Part shown: positions 1-8,138 of the stretch, one piece after another
How the letters are laid out: each line of letters opens with the position of its first letter
Position numbering within the stretch: position 1 is the stretch's first letter
Origin: Sandaracinus amylolyticus
Lineage (GTDB): Bacteria > Myxococcota_A > Polyangia > Polyangiales > Sandaracinaceae
NCBI RefSeq assembly: GCF_000737325.1
Contig: NZ_CP011125.1
Location: 682,001 to 746,000, forward strand
Direction of reading: 5' to 3'
Length of the DNA: 64,000 nucleotides
The notes under the pieces: model-generated
What the model was told of the DNA's origin: nothing
The model's input: the letters and a program-made list of their open reading frames with translations, nothing else
The model's database searches: none
Program-made: the position numbers and the translations under genes

Positions 1-818
1 TGGCGAGCACGGACGACGACGACTTCGTCTACGCCGTGTCGCGATGGACGGCTCAGACGGGGATGGATATCGCGCCCAGTGAGGTGGCGACGGTCAGAGT
101 CGAAGTGGATCCCGCCTGGGGCGCTGCTCGGCCGTTCCCGAATGGATTTGTGGCGATCAACGCCGATGAGACTGCGCTTCTCTTCGGATACACGGTGTTC
201 GTGAGTCCCGAATCCGTTCCCGGGGAGATCTTCCGCGTCACGATCGGTTCCGGTGAGACCACGGCATTCACCGCCCCCGGGAACTTCGATGCAGCGTGGA
301 TCGACGACGCCGATTTCGTCGTGAGCGGCCTCGGACTTGGCACCGTGGCTGATGGGCACGGACTCTACGCGTACGACGCATCTGAAGACGAAACGGCGCA
401 TGTCGCCACGAATCTCGGCGTGTACAGCGGCGCGGTGGGGTTGACGGCGGACTACGCGATTGCGGGAGGATCCGCGGCGGACTTCTCCTCGCAGGTGTTC
501 TCGGTTTCCCGGTCTGCCTTCGACGGTGCCTTCGCGAGCGGCACACCGATCGACATGATGCTCACGGGCAGTCGCGTGGCCGCCGGTGGAATGACGATCC
601 CGTCGGCATTCTCCATCTCGGCCGACGGTCGGCAGCTCACCGCGGCTGAGTATATGGGCCCGATCCGCGTGTGGTCCGTCAGCCAGGACTCGGGCTCTCT
701 CACTCTTTCGCCTCAACCGAATCTCGCGTCGGGCACTTTCACCACCGCCTTCGCTGCCGGCGACGGCCGGGTGATGCTACGGCACTCTGACGGCCTTCTG
801 CTCGTCGCCGAGAGGTAG
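1..818 (+). CDS. C-terminal part of a beta-propeller-like protein (5' end outside window)
   Basis: The reading frame is already open at base 3 and contains no stop before 816-818, so this is the 3' part of a longer gene. A GTG at 36 lies in frame but nothing marks it as a start. The visible roughly 270 residues are rich in short beta-strand-like segments separated by Gly/Asp turns. A stretch near the end (SADGRQLTAAEYMGPIRVW) resembles one blade of a WD40-like or YncE-like propeller. Ser/Thr/Gly/Ala-rich composition suggests an exported or surface protein, but no signal peptide can be seen because the N-terminus is missing. Function is not recognised. Confidence 0.7.
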   Translation, partial: ASTDDDDFVYAVSRWTAQTGMDIAPSEVATVRVEVDPAWGAARPFPNGFVAINADETALLFGYTVFVSPESVPGEIFRVTIGSGETTAFTAPGNFDAAWIDDADFVVSGLGLGTVADGHGLYAYDASEDETAHVATNLGVYSGAVGLTADYAIAGGSAADFSSQVFSVSRSAFDGAFASGTPIDMMLTGSRVAAGGMTIPSAFSISADGRQLTAAEYMGPIRVWSVSQDSGSLTLSPQPNLASGTFTTAFAAGDGRVMLRHSDGLLLVAER

Positions 819-1119
819 AGCCGTTCTGCCTGAATGAGCACGACTGAGCGCGAGCTCCGTTGAAGCGCTCTCAACGAGCCCTGGCCCCGAGACAGGGCGA
901 CGTCGCCGGCGCTCCTAGCGCCGGCGGCGTCGCGTGAGTGGAGCATCTCGCCGTGCGATACCGGTCGCGCGGACTAGCAGCTTGAAGGGAGAGCTCTCAA
1001 AGGTCGAACTGACGACTGCCGCTTATGCGCGAAAGCACGGGTGCTTCTTGTATGTGCTGGTGATCCGAACTCAACGGCACGGCTCAATCACGCTGGTCGG
1101 CCGACTGGACCATGCGCTC
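819..1119. other. Intergenic region, no gene seen
   Basis: This stretch lies between the 3' ends of two converging genes. It contains an imperfect GC-rich inverted sequence around 905-930 (GCGCCGG-type bases on both sides of a short centre) that could act as a terminator. No credible reading frame, RNA gene or repeat was seen. Confidence 0.5.
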
Positions 1120-2058
1120 CTACGAGACTCTCGCCACAGACCACCGCGACCCGCTGACGACGTCACGCAGATCGAGGCGAGCCCAGCGATCAGCGAGCTC
1201 TTCACGGAAGAGATCCTCGACGAGGGCCTCGCGCACTGCAGTCTCCATTTCCGCGCGCGCGAGTGCGCGACGCGGCATGATATCGACTTGTACGATCCCG
1301 TTGCGCTCGCTCCAATTGCCGATTTCGAGCACGGCTTCACCGGAGTCGAGCACGCATACTTCGATTCTCTCCGCGCCATCGCTTTCGACCCTGATCGCGC
1401 CCACATAGGACGGACGATCAGGAGCCAATCCGTGAACGGCTGCTACGCGCCGAACTCGGGCTACCCAATCGAGCTCGTCGGGTTTGGATGCAAGGTCCAG
1501 ATAGTGGAGCCAGTATTCGCGCCGGAGAGGGGCCTGCTGGTCCGCGTCGGTGTTCCAGGGGAGCTGCCCCGTGAGGGCTACCGTCGCACGCATGGGGAGA
1601 TCCCACGCCTCCGGGTCGAGGTCTTCGTCTCGCGAGGGACCATCGAGAGTCCCCTTCGGACGTGGACGTAGGGCGCGAATCGCGCTGGCGGCAACCTGCA
1701 CCGCGAATTGCTGCGCGTCTCCTCTGCCCGCCCAGTCCATTGCGAGGACCTGAAGTCGGTCCGCATGCGCAAGAGCGTCTGTCGCGGCGAACCTACGATC
1801 GCCGACATTGAGAAGAATGAGGACCGCATCGTGTACGGCCTGCAGTGGCTCGGAATCAGTAAATATCGAAGGTCGGCGGAGGAACATGTCGAGCGAATCG
1901 ACAGCAACGCAGAGACGAAATTGGGTGAGCGCATCGACACCGGCGCTCGCACTGATGCGCCGTTCGACGTCGCCTCGGTCGGCCAGATCAAGGTGCCCCG
2001 AGCGACTCCCTTGAACAAGAGCTACGAACCTTTGGACGAACTCGCGCAGATCAGCCAT
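1120..2058 (-). CDS. Candidate immunity protein for the adjacent Rhs toxin
   Basis: The gene encodes a 312-residue soluble, acidic, mostly helical protein with no signal peptide or membrane segment. It starts 21 bases after the stop of the Rhs toxin gene and is read in the same direction. In Rhs/polymorphic toxin loci the gene immediately 3' of the toxin normally encodes the cognate immunity protein, which binds the toxin domain in the cytoplasm; a cytoplasmic location would match a nucleic-acid or nucleotide deaminase. I do not recognise an immunity family by sequence, so the assignment rests on position alone. A plus-strand frame over the same bases (934-1671) looks like a shadow because it lacks protein-like composition. 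Confidence 0.65.
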   Translation of the reverse strand: MADLREFVQRFVALVQGSRSGHLDLADRGDVERRISASAGVDALTQFRLCVAVDSLDMFLRRPSIFTDSEPLQAVHDAVLILLNVGDRRFAATDALAHADRLQVLAMDWAGRGDAQQFAVQVAASAIRALRPRPKGTLDGPSRDEDLDPEAWDLPMRATVALTGQLPWNTDADQQAPLRREYWLHYLDLASKPDELDWVARVRRVAAVHGLAPDRPSYVGAIRVESDGAERIEVCVLDSGEAVLEIGNWSERNGIVQVDIMPRRALARAEMETAVREALVEDLFREELADRWARLDLRDVVSGSRWSVARVS

Positions 2059-2079
2059 CGCTCACTCCAGAGTCCGAGT

Positions 2080-5000
2080 TCAGTATGGGTCACTCGCAGA
2101 GCTCGCCCCACGGTACACACTGCCATCCGGACGATACTCCGTTACTGAGCCGTCGGGGTGGAACACTCTCGTCATGTTCGGATCAGTTACCACGAGGTCG
2201 CGTCCCTGGGCAGCTGCTTCAACGCGGAAATAGTTGCGGCAGTCGCGACACATCGGTAGACCCACGCCAACAGCTTCCCCGGGATGTGCCACCGCGTGCT
2301 GCTTCTCGCAGTGGACCGAGGCGGCACTCCCAGGTCCGTTGAAATCATTCGCTCCCCCGTCCTGGAGCTCGTGCCCGATCTCGTCGCTGCGCGCCATCAT
2401 CTCATCCGAGCTTCGCGATGCATATCCCGGGTATCGCTCGGCATCGTCACCGATCTCGCCGCTCCGCGTGTACGGTCGATCCGAGCCCTCTACCGCAGCC
2501 ACGCATCGCTCGCTGTCGGACTCGCGTTGCGCACGGATGCGCGCTTGCTCGTCAGCGGCAGCGGCTGCAGCTCGACGGCTCGTTTCGATCTCGGCCCGAG
2601 TCGAGGGCGGGGTATCGCTCGGCGGCGGAGCCCAGCGGCTCGGGTGCTCTCTTGGGCTTGAGGTGGGGTCGACGTTCCGAACCCATCTTCCCGCCGAGGT
2701 GTCGTAGCCCCAGCGGTTCGGGTACCGACGCGCACCGCTCGGCAACGGCACGCCTGCGGCGCGCGCCTCCTCCGTTGTCAGCACGCCGATCGGACGCCGA
2801 TCCGTGCGAGGTTCATGCGCGCGACTCGCGGCTACGTCGCTCGCAACCGAGCGGGGTACTGCTTCGCGATCCGGGTGCCCCTGCGACCCCTCTTGTGCGG
2901 GGTGGTTGTGCTCGTTATGAAGCCCGAGGACGTCGACGGAGACCAGCGGGTTCGCGGGATAGGCGTAGAGATTGACGCCGCCCGCGCACCCAATCGGATC
3001 GCTCTCGAGATACCTTCCGAGCCAGGGGTCGTAATAGCGGAATCGGTTGTAGTGGAGGCCGGTGTCGCTGTCGTAGTAGTGCCCCGGCCAGCGAAGGTTA
3101 TACTCGAGCACCGACGCCGGATTGACGACGACGTGTCCATACGGATCGACACGATCTGCCCACCAGACGATCTCTCCGCGCTCATCCTCGATATGCAGCG
3201 GCATTCCCACCTGGTCGGAGAACACCGAGTAGGACCGTCCAGAGCTCGACTCTGCATCTGCCGACGCGTAGTCGACGAATCCGATGGGCACGAGTGAGCG
3301 CGCGCCGGCGTAGACATAAATTCGCAGCTGCCCCGAGGGAAAAGTCTCCGCTGCGACACGATCTCCGTCCCACCAAAAGAGCTTGAGGCGGTCGCCGCGC
3401 CCGGCGGTGATGCGGCGCCCGAGACCATCGTACGTCGCAGTCCACGGCTCGCCCGCATCGTCCTCGATCCGAACGATCTGGTCGAAGCCGTCGCGGAAAT
3501 AGCGAGTCTCCGCGGCATTGCTCCGCCGCACCACAATGTGGTCGCGATGATCGTACTCGAACTGCTCGTCAGCCGCGCTGACGAGGCGGTTCGCGCGACC
3601 GATCTGCACGAGAGGCAGCCCAGGCTTCGAAAGGAGGTTGCCAGCGGCATCGTGGCGATAGGAGTGCGGCACTCCGTCTTCGCCGATCTCAGCAATGAGC
3701 CGATGCGCAGCGTCGACCTCGAAATGGCGCCTGCCGCGAATGCTGTCCCAGGCGGTTCGAAGGTCACCTTCGTCGCTGTAGTCGAGGCGGGCTGCCCACG
3801 ACACGAGTGAACCGTCGTCGGCGCGCTTCCACAAGAGGCGCCCGAGAAGACGACCATCGGGATCGTACTGCTGGATCTCGCGCGCGCCGTTGCCGTGGTC
3901 GATTTGGACGGTACCGGGCCCGACCGGCTCCATCGTCCAGGTCCGCCCCGTCGGCGCGATGATGCTAACCAGGTCGTTGTGGCCGCGCTCGTAGCGAGTC
4001 GTGAAGCGACCGACGACAGTGACACGCAGGTCCTCGCCGTCGTACCAGTGACGTACCTCGCGGTCGTCGCAGCGGTCGCGCAGGCGCCGACGTAACGCAT
4101 CCCACGACTTCCAGACTTTGTGGGTGTGCGTGTCCGCCCGCGTGACGTTCCCGTTCTCGTCGTAGTCGAGATCGATGACCTCGCCGTCACGCAGCTCGTA
4201 TCGGCCCACGAGGCCGTTCTCGTGCGGAGTGACGCGCATCAGCACGACGCCATTCGCGTCGCGCTTCGCGGTCATCCGGTCGCCGAGGTCGTAGTCGTAC
4301 TCTTCGCGGATGCGACCGTCGCGATGTACGCGAACGACGCGGTCTTTCGAGTCGTAGTCATAGGCGGAGACCGTTCCGAGCGGGTCGACGATCTCTGTGA
4401 TGTGCTCGTGCGGGTTGTGCGAATACCTCGTGGTCGCTCCGAGCGGGTCGATCTGCGCGCCGACGAGATTCCAAGAGCGAATCTGCTTCCGGTGCTCCCG
4501 GCCGTCGCGATCGCGATAGAGGACGACGTTCCCGGCACGGTCGTACTGCCACTCCTGCACGCGGCCATGCGCATCGACCTCGCGGATAGGGCGGCCGTAC
4601 GCATCGACCTCGCGCACGGGTTCGCGCGCAGCGCGCGGAGCCCGGAAGACGCTCGCCGCCAGGTCAAGCAGCGGGTCGGGGATCCTGTGCGACGCGGCGC
4701 CCGCGTCTGTATCGAGGCAGGGCGCGAGCTCGCCGAGCACTCGCTCGCGCGAACTTGTCGGCAGGTCCCGCACGAACGGGTCCGGCAAGCCCGGCTGATC
4801 CACCTGCGGCGGGTAGAGATTCCCGAACCGATCCATCCGGGCGTAGTGCGCGTCGTCCTCGTCGTAGAGGAGCTTCATCTCGCGGCCGCCCGAATCGATC
4901 TCGGCGACCACGCGTCCGTCGGCGTCGCGGATGCGCTTCAGCACGCCGCCGTACGGGTCGACGATCTTCGTGATGACGCCGTCGTCATCGTAGTGGACGA

Positions 5001-6807
5001 TGCGAGCCGAGCCGTCGTGGAGCTCGTAGCGGGTCTGGCGGGGCTTGCTGTAATCGAACTTTGACCACCACAGGTTGTCCTCGCCTGACGCGAACACGCA
5101 CCGACCCTGTAGGTCGTACTGATAGCGGTACCGAAATCCGTTACGGTCCGTCGCCTCGGTGATGCGGTGGGCGATGTCGTACGAGAAGTGCTCCCGCGAG
5201 CCGCGAGCGTCTTCGGTCGTCGTGAGGCGCCCGCGAAGGTCGTAGCCGTACGCGATCAGTCTCTTCGGGATCTGCGTCTCGAGCCCACCGCGGACCTCGA
5301 CGAGATGGTGGTGTTGGTCGTAGTGAAGCGTGTAACGCGCTCGAGGCGCTACGGGAGTGCGGAGCGAAGTCTCGCGGACTTCGACCAGGCGCCCGACGCT
5401 GTCGTGGATCAGCTCAATGCGAGCCTTCTCGCGGAGCACGCTGACGGGGTGTGTCGAGACCGCGTCGGGCGTGTTGCGCACGAACTCGTAGGTGCCGAGC
5501 CTCCGATGCGAGACGGTGAACCGCGTCGGGCTAAGCTGTCGAAGCACGTACCCGGCTGCGCGAACCAAAGTCTGGCCGTGCCGGATGCGCGGAAACTCGA
5601 TGCGGTCTCCATCGAACGTTTCGAACACCGCTCGGTGCAGTCGGACGCGAAGCGTGTTCTCGAGGCAATGCTTCCAGCCCCATCCGAGCACGCTGTGCTC
5701 GCGCGACTTGGCACTCGAGGTGTGGCGAGACCAAACGAAGCCGCCGTGTGCCGACGCGAAGTCGCGATGCGTGTTGAAGTTCGCACCAGTGACGAGGCTG
5801 ACCGGCTCGCCGCCGTCACCGCGACGGCCGTTCGCGTCGCACGACTGCGTTGGGCGCCGCACTCGTCCGGCCGCGGCTCGCATCGCGCGGCGGAGCGCGG
5901 AGTAGAGAGCACCCTGCGCGAGCGCACCCAGGTTCGGAATTGGCGGACCGCCCGCGAGCACTGTCGTCGGCGGACCGAGCAGCACGCCGACTCCTGGAGG
6001 GCCCGCGGGGTCGGCACCACGTAACATGCTGATGGCGAGAGCCGCCGAATCGAGTGCTGCCTGCGCCGCCTGTGCGATCGCGGCACCGGTGTTGCCGGCC
6101 GAAGCCTGAGCGGCAGCGCCCGCTGCTGACACGACGGCGCCGGCAATGCCCGCTGCCATCTGCAGCGCCTTGGAGCCTGCCGGCATCGGGTTGCAGTGAG
6201 CGGTGATGTCCATCCCGAGTCGCGCGACTCGCGAGCCACCGAAGAAGACACCGGAAGCGCCGGTCATGATCTCGAACGGCGGCGCCATCGACCCGCACGT
6301 GAGGCCGAGACCGATGTCACCCGCGCGAAGTGCCGGGACCCCATTGACGAGCACCGACGCCGAGCCCGCAAGAAAGGCAACGCCGAAGCTCGGCAGCGGA
6401 AACACACCCGCAGGAGTGGTGCTCGGCGGATGCGCATGCGTATGGGGCGTGCCCATGTGCATCGTCGTGCCGATCACTGCGACCGGCTGAGCAGGGAACA
6501 ACGCACCGAATCCCGTCTCGTCGAGGATCGTCTGGATCACCTCTGCCGAGAGCGTGTCGATGAACATCGCCGGGGCGTTGATGATCCCGAGGACTCCGCC
6601 GGCCCACTGGGCGACATAACCCGCTCCGCCCTGCTCAGCTGGCGGCGCGGATGTGAAGGCGTCCGGGAGGCTCGTCACCGTCTCGAACACGGCAGCCACA
6701 CGCGCCTGTCGCGTGCTCTCCGAGATCGGCTGGGGGTCGATGATCGGGAGCCGGACGCGGTCTCGGGGCGGACGGAGGCGAGGGGAATCGGGAGGATCGC
6801 CCGGCAT
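2080..6807 (-). CDS. PAAR-Rhs polymorphic toxin with deaminase-like C-terminus
   Basis: This 1575-residue protein is a likely type VI secretion effector. Residues about 95-215 form a PAAR-like domain (Gly/His-rich, ending in a DITAHCNP segment), which would cap a VgrG spike. Residues about 330-1270 carry RHS/YD repeats that build the shell around the toxin. The conserved Rhs core boundary (DPIGCAGGVNLYAYPANP) lies at about 1270-1296. The last about 280 residues are the variable toxin part, with an Arg/Ala-rich linker and then H1499-x-E1501 and C1520-x-x-C1523 (in MCRDC), the zinc-site spacing of cytidine deaminase-fold toxins. The start is an ATG at 6807 overlapping the upstream stop as TGATG; a GTG at 6810 is the alternative. 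Deaminase identity is an inference from the motif. Confidence 0.85.
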   Translation of the reverse strand: MPGDPPDSPRLRPPRDRVRLPIIDPQPISESTRQARVAAVFETVTSLPDAFTSAPPAEQGGAGYVAQWAGGVLGIINAPAMFIDTLSAEVIQTILDETGFGALFPAQPVAVIGTTMHMGTPHTHAHPPSTTPAGVFPLPSFGVAFLAGSASVLVNGVPALRAGDIGLGLTCGSMAPPFEIMTGASGVFFGGSRVARLGMDITAHCNPMPAGSKALQMAAGIAGAVVSAAGAAAQASAGNTGAAIAQAAQAALDSAALAISMLRGADPAGPPGVGVLLGPPTTVLAGGPPIPNLGALAQGALYSALRRAMRAAAGRVRRPTQSCDANGRRGDGGEPVSLVTGANFNTHRDFASAHGGFVWSRHTSSAKSREHSVLGWGWKHCLENTLRVRLHRAVFETFDGDRIEFPRIRHGQTLVRAAGYVLRQLSPTRFTVSHRRLGTYEFVRNTPDAVSTHPVSVLREKARIELIHDSVGRLVEVRETSLRTPVAPRARYTLHYDQHHHLVEVRGGLETQIPKRLIAYGYDLRGRLTTTEDARGSREHFSYDIAHRITEATDRNGFRYRYQYDLQGRCVFASGEDNLWWSKFDYSKPRQTRYELHDGSARIVHYDDDGVITKIVDPYGGVLKRIRDADGRVVAEIDSGGREMKLLYDEDDAHYARMDRFGNLYPPQVDQPGLPDPFVRDLPTSSRERVLGELAPCLDTDAGAASHRIPDPLLDLAASVFRAPRAAREPVREVDAYGRPIREVDAHGRVQEWQYDRAGNVVLYRDRDGREHRKQIRSWNLVGAQIDPLGATTRYSHNPHEHITEIVDPLGTVSAYDYDSKDRVVRVHRDGRIREEYDYDLGDRMTAKRDANGVVLMRVTPHENGLVGRYELRDGEVIDLDYDENGNVTRADTHTHKVWKSWDALRRRLRDRCDDREVRHWYDGEDLRVTVVGRFTTRYERGHNDLVSIIAPTGRTWTMEPVGPGTVQIDHGNGAREIQQYDPDGRLLGRLLWKRADDGSLVSWAARLDYSDEGDLRTAWDSIRGRRHFEVDAAHRLIAEIGEDGVPHSYRHDAAGNLLSKPGLPLVQIGRANRLVSAADEQFEYDHRDHIVVRRSNAAETRYFRDGFDQIVRIEDDAGEPWTATYDGLGRRITAGRGDRLKLFWWDGDRVAAETFPSGQLRIYVYAGARSLVPIGFVDYASADAESSSGRSYSVFSDQVGMPLHIEDERGEIVWWADRVDPYGHVVVNPASVLEYNLRWPGHYYDSDTGLHYNRFRYYDPWLGRYLESDPIGCAGGVNLYAYPANPLVSVDVLGLHNEHNHPAQEGSQGHPDREAVPRSVASDVAASRAHEPRTDRRPIGVLTTEEARAAGVPLPSGARRYPNRWGYDTSAGRWVRNVDPTSSPREHPSRWAPPPSDTPPSTRAEIETSRRAAAAAADEQARIRAQRESDSERCVAAVEGSDRPYTRSGEIGDDAERYPGYASRSSDEMMARSDEIGHELQDGGANDFNGPGSAASVHCEKQHAVAHPGEAVGVGLPMCRDCRNYFRVEAAAQGRDLVVTDPNMTRVFHPDGSVTEYRPDGSVYRGASSASDPY

Positions 6808-8129
6808 CACGCCCTCGCGGTTCTCTGCAAGCCCGCGAGCTTGCGTGCGGCGGCGTCCGCGGCGGTGCGCATGCGCGCGTCCGAGTACAGCCGGTGCAGC
6901 CGCTCGAGCGCCGAGCGCTGGCGCGGGACGTCCTGCGCGGCCTCGGCGATCTGCTCCGCCTGAGTCCAGGTCTCAGCAGCCTCGCGGAAGAGCGAGAGCG
7001 CGAGCTCGCTGTCGCCGCGCGCCTCGAGCGCCTGTGCGGCAGCGGAGGCGTTCAGGCACCTCGCAGCCGTGCGGCTCGCAGTGTCGAAGTACGAGCGCGC
7101 GTCGCCGTGCTGGCCGAGCATCGCACTGGTCGCGCCTGCTGCCAGCAGCAGGTTCAGCATGATCGGCGGGGCGTTGGGGTGCATCGGCGATGGCCCCTTA
7201 TCGTCGGCGCCCGTCGTCGGTTGCGCCTGACGCATGAAGGCGGGCGGCTTGGCCTTCATCGCGAGCGCGAGTCCCTGCTGGTATCGCTCGAGGGCCCGAT
7301 CGGGCAGCCCGGCCATCCGGAAGCAGTCGCCGACGCCGTTGAGGCAGAGCGCCTGCATGAGCGGCGTGTCCGCGGCGCCGTAGTACTCGTACAGCTGGAT
7401 GAACTTCGCGATCGCTTCGTCGAAGCGGCGGTAGGACATGTCGATCATGGCGAGTTGCAGCGTCGCCTGCATGCGCTCAGCGAGCGGAACTGCAGGGTCG
7501 ACGGCCTCGGCAGCCATGCCCGCGCACAGCGCGTCGGTGCTGAAGTCGAGGTCGTACGAGAGCACGCCCTGCGCGCGCAGGTTCGTCAGGGCCTGCGTGA
7601 GCGGACGCGCCCGTCGATCATCGCGCACGATGACGCGCGCGTGCTCCATCCACGGTTCTCGCTCGCCGAGCTGAGCGAAGCTCCCGACGAACCGGTAGTA
7701 CGCGTCCGCGTTGTGGATCGCCGTCGGCAATAGCGAGAACACCACGCGGAATTCAGCGGGGTCGGCAAGCCACTGCGTGAAGTGCTCGATCGCGATCAAC
7801 ACGCGTTCGCGGGGAGACGTCGACTCAGCGCTCATGCGCTCGGGGAACTGTTCCAGAGCCTCGATCGACTTCTTCGCACGCTCCTCGTTCGCCAGCTCGA
7901 AGTGGACGCGAAGCGTCTCGCACATGCCGAGCGTCCACGAACGTTCGTCTACAAACGGAGCGGCGTACGAGAAGTGGATGTCGCCGACCGCGGCGCCGCG
8001 GATCTGCTCCTGCGTCTTCAGCGCGAAAGCTACGTCGTTGTCGGTGCATCCGAGGACGAGCATCACGTCATCGGGCTGCTCGATGAACTCTTCGAGAACC
8101 TCGCGCAGGTCTTGAAGCGCTGTTCGCAT
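6807..8129 (-). CDS. TPR-like helical protein between vgrG and rhs
   Basis: This 440-residue all-helical protein has no signal peptide. Its second half shows TPR-like repeats (for example ALERYQQGLALA and AAETWTQAEQ). The N-terminal part resembles a P-loop-free domain with alternating strands and helices (DDVMLVLGCTDND). The gene begins 9 bases after the vgrG stop, and its own stop overlaps the rhs start. Genes placed between vgrG and a PAAR/Rhs effector are commonly adaptor chaperones that load the effector, but this protein does not look like the known DUF4123, DUF1795 or DUF2169 adaptors. Role as a loading adaptor is inferred from position only. Confidence 0.75.
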   Translation of the reverse strand: MRTALQDLREVLEEFIEQPDDVMLVLGCTDNDVAFALKTQEQIRGAAVGDIHFSYAAPFVDERSWTLGMCETLRVHFELANEERAKKSIEALEQFPERMSAESTSPRERVLIAIEHFTQWLADPAEFRVVFSLLPTAIHNADAYYRFVGSFAQLGEREPWMEHARVIVRDDRRARPLTQALTNLRAQGVLSYDLDFSTDALCAGMAAEAVDPAVPLAERMQATLQLAMIDMSYRRFDEAIAKFIQLYEYYGAADTPLMQALCLNGVGDCFRMAGLPDRALERYQQGLALAMKAKPPAFMRQAQPTTGADDKGPSPMHPNAPPIMLNLLLAAGATSAMLGQHGDARSYFDTASRTAARCLNASAAAQALEARGDSELALSLFREAAETWTQAEQIAEAAQDVPRQRSALERLHRLYSDARMRTAADAAARKLAGLQRTARA

Positions 8130-8138
8130 CGCCGCTCC

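Noticed and set aside
934..1671. 245-residue plus-strand frame
   Set aside because: Overlaps the immunity candidate on the other strand and has poor protein composition.
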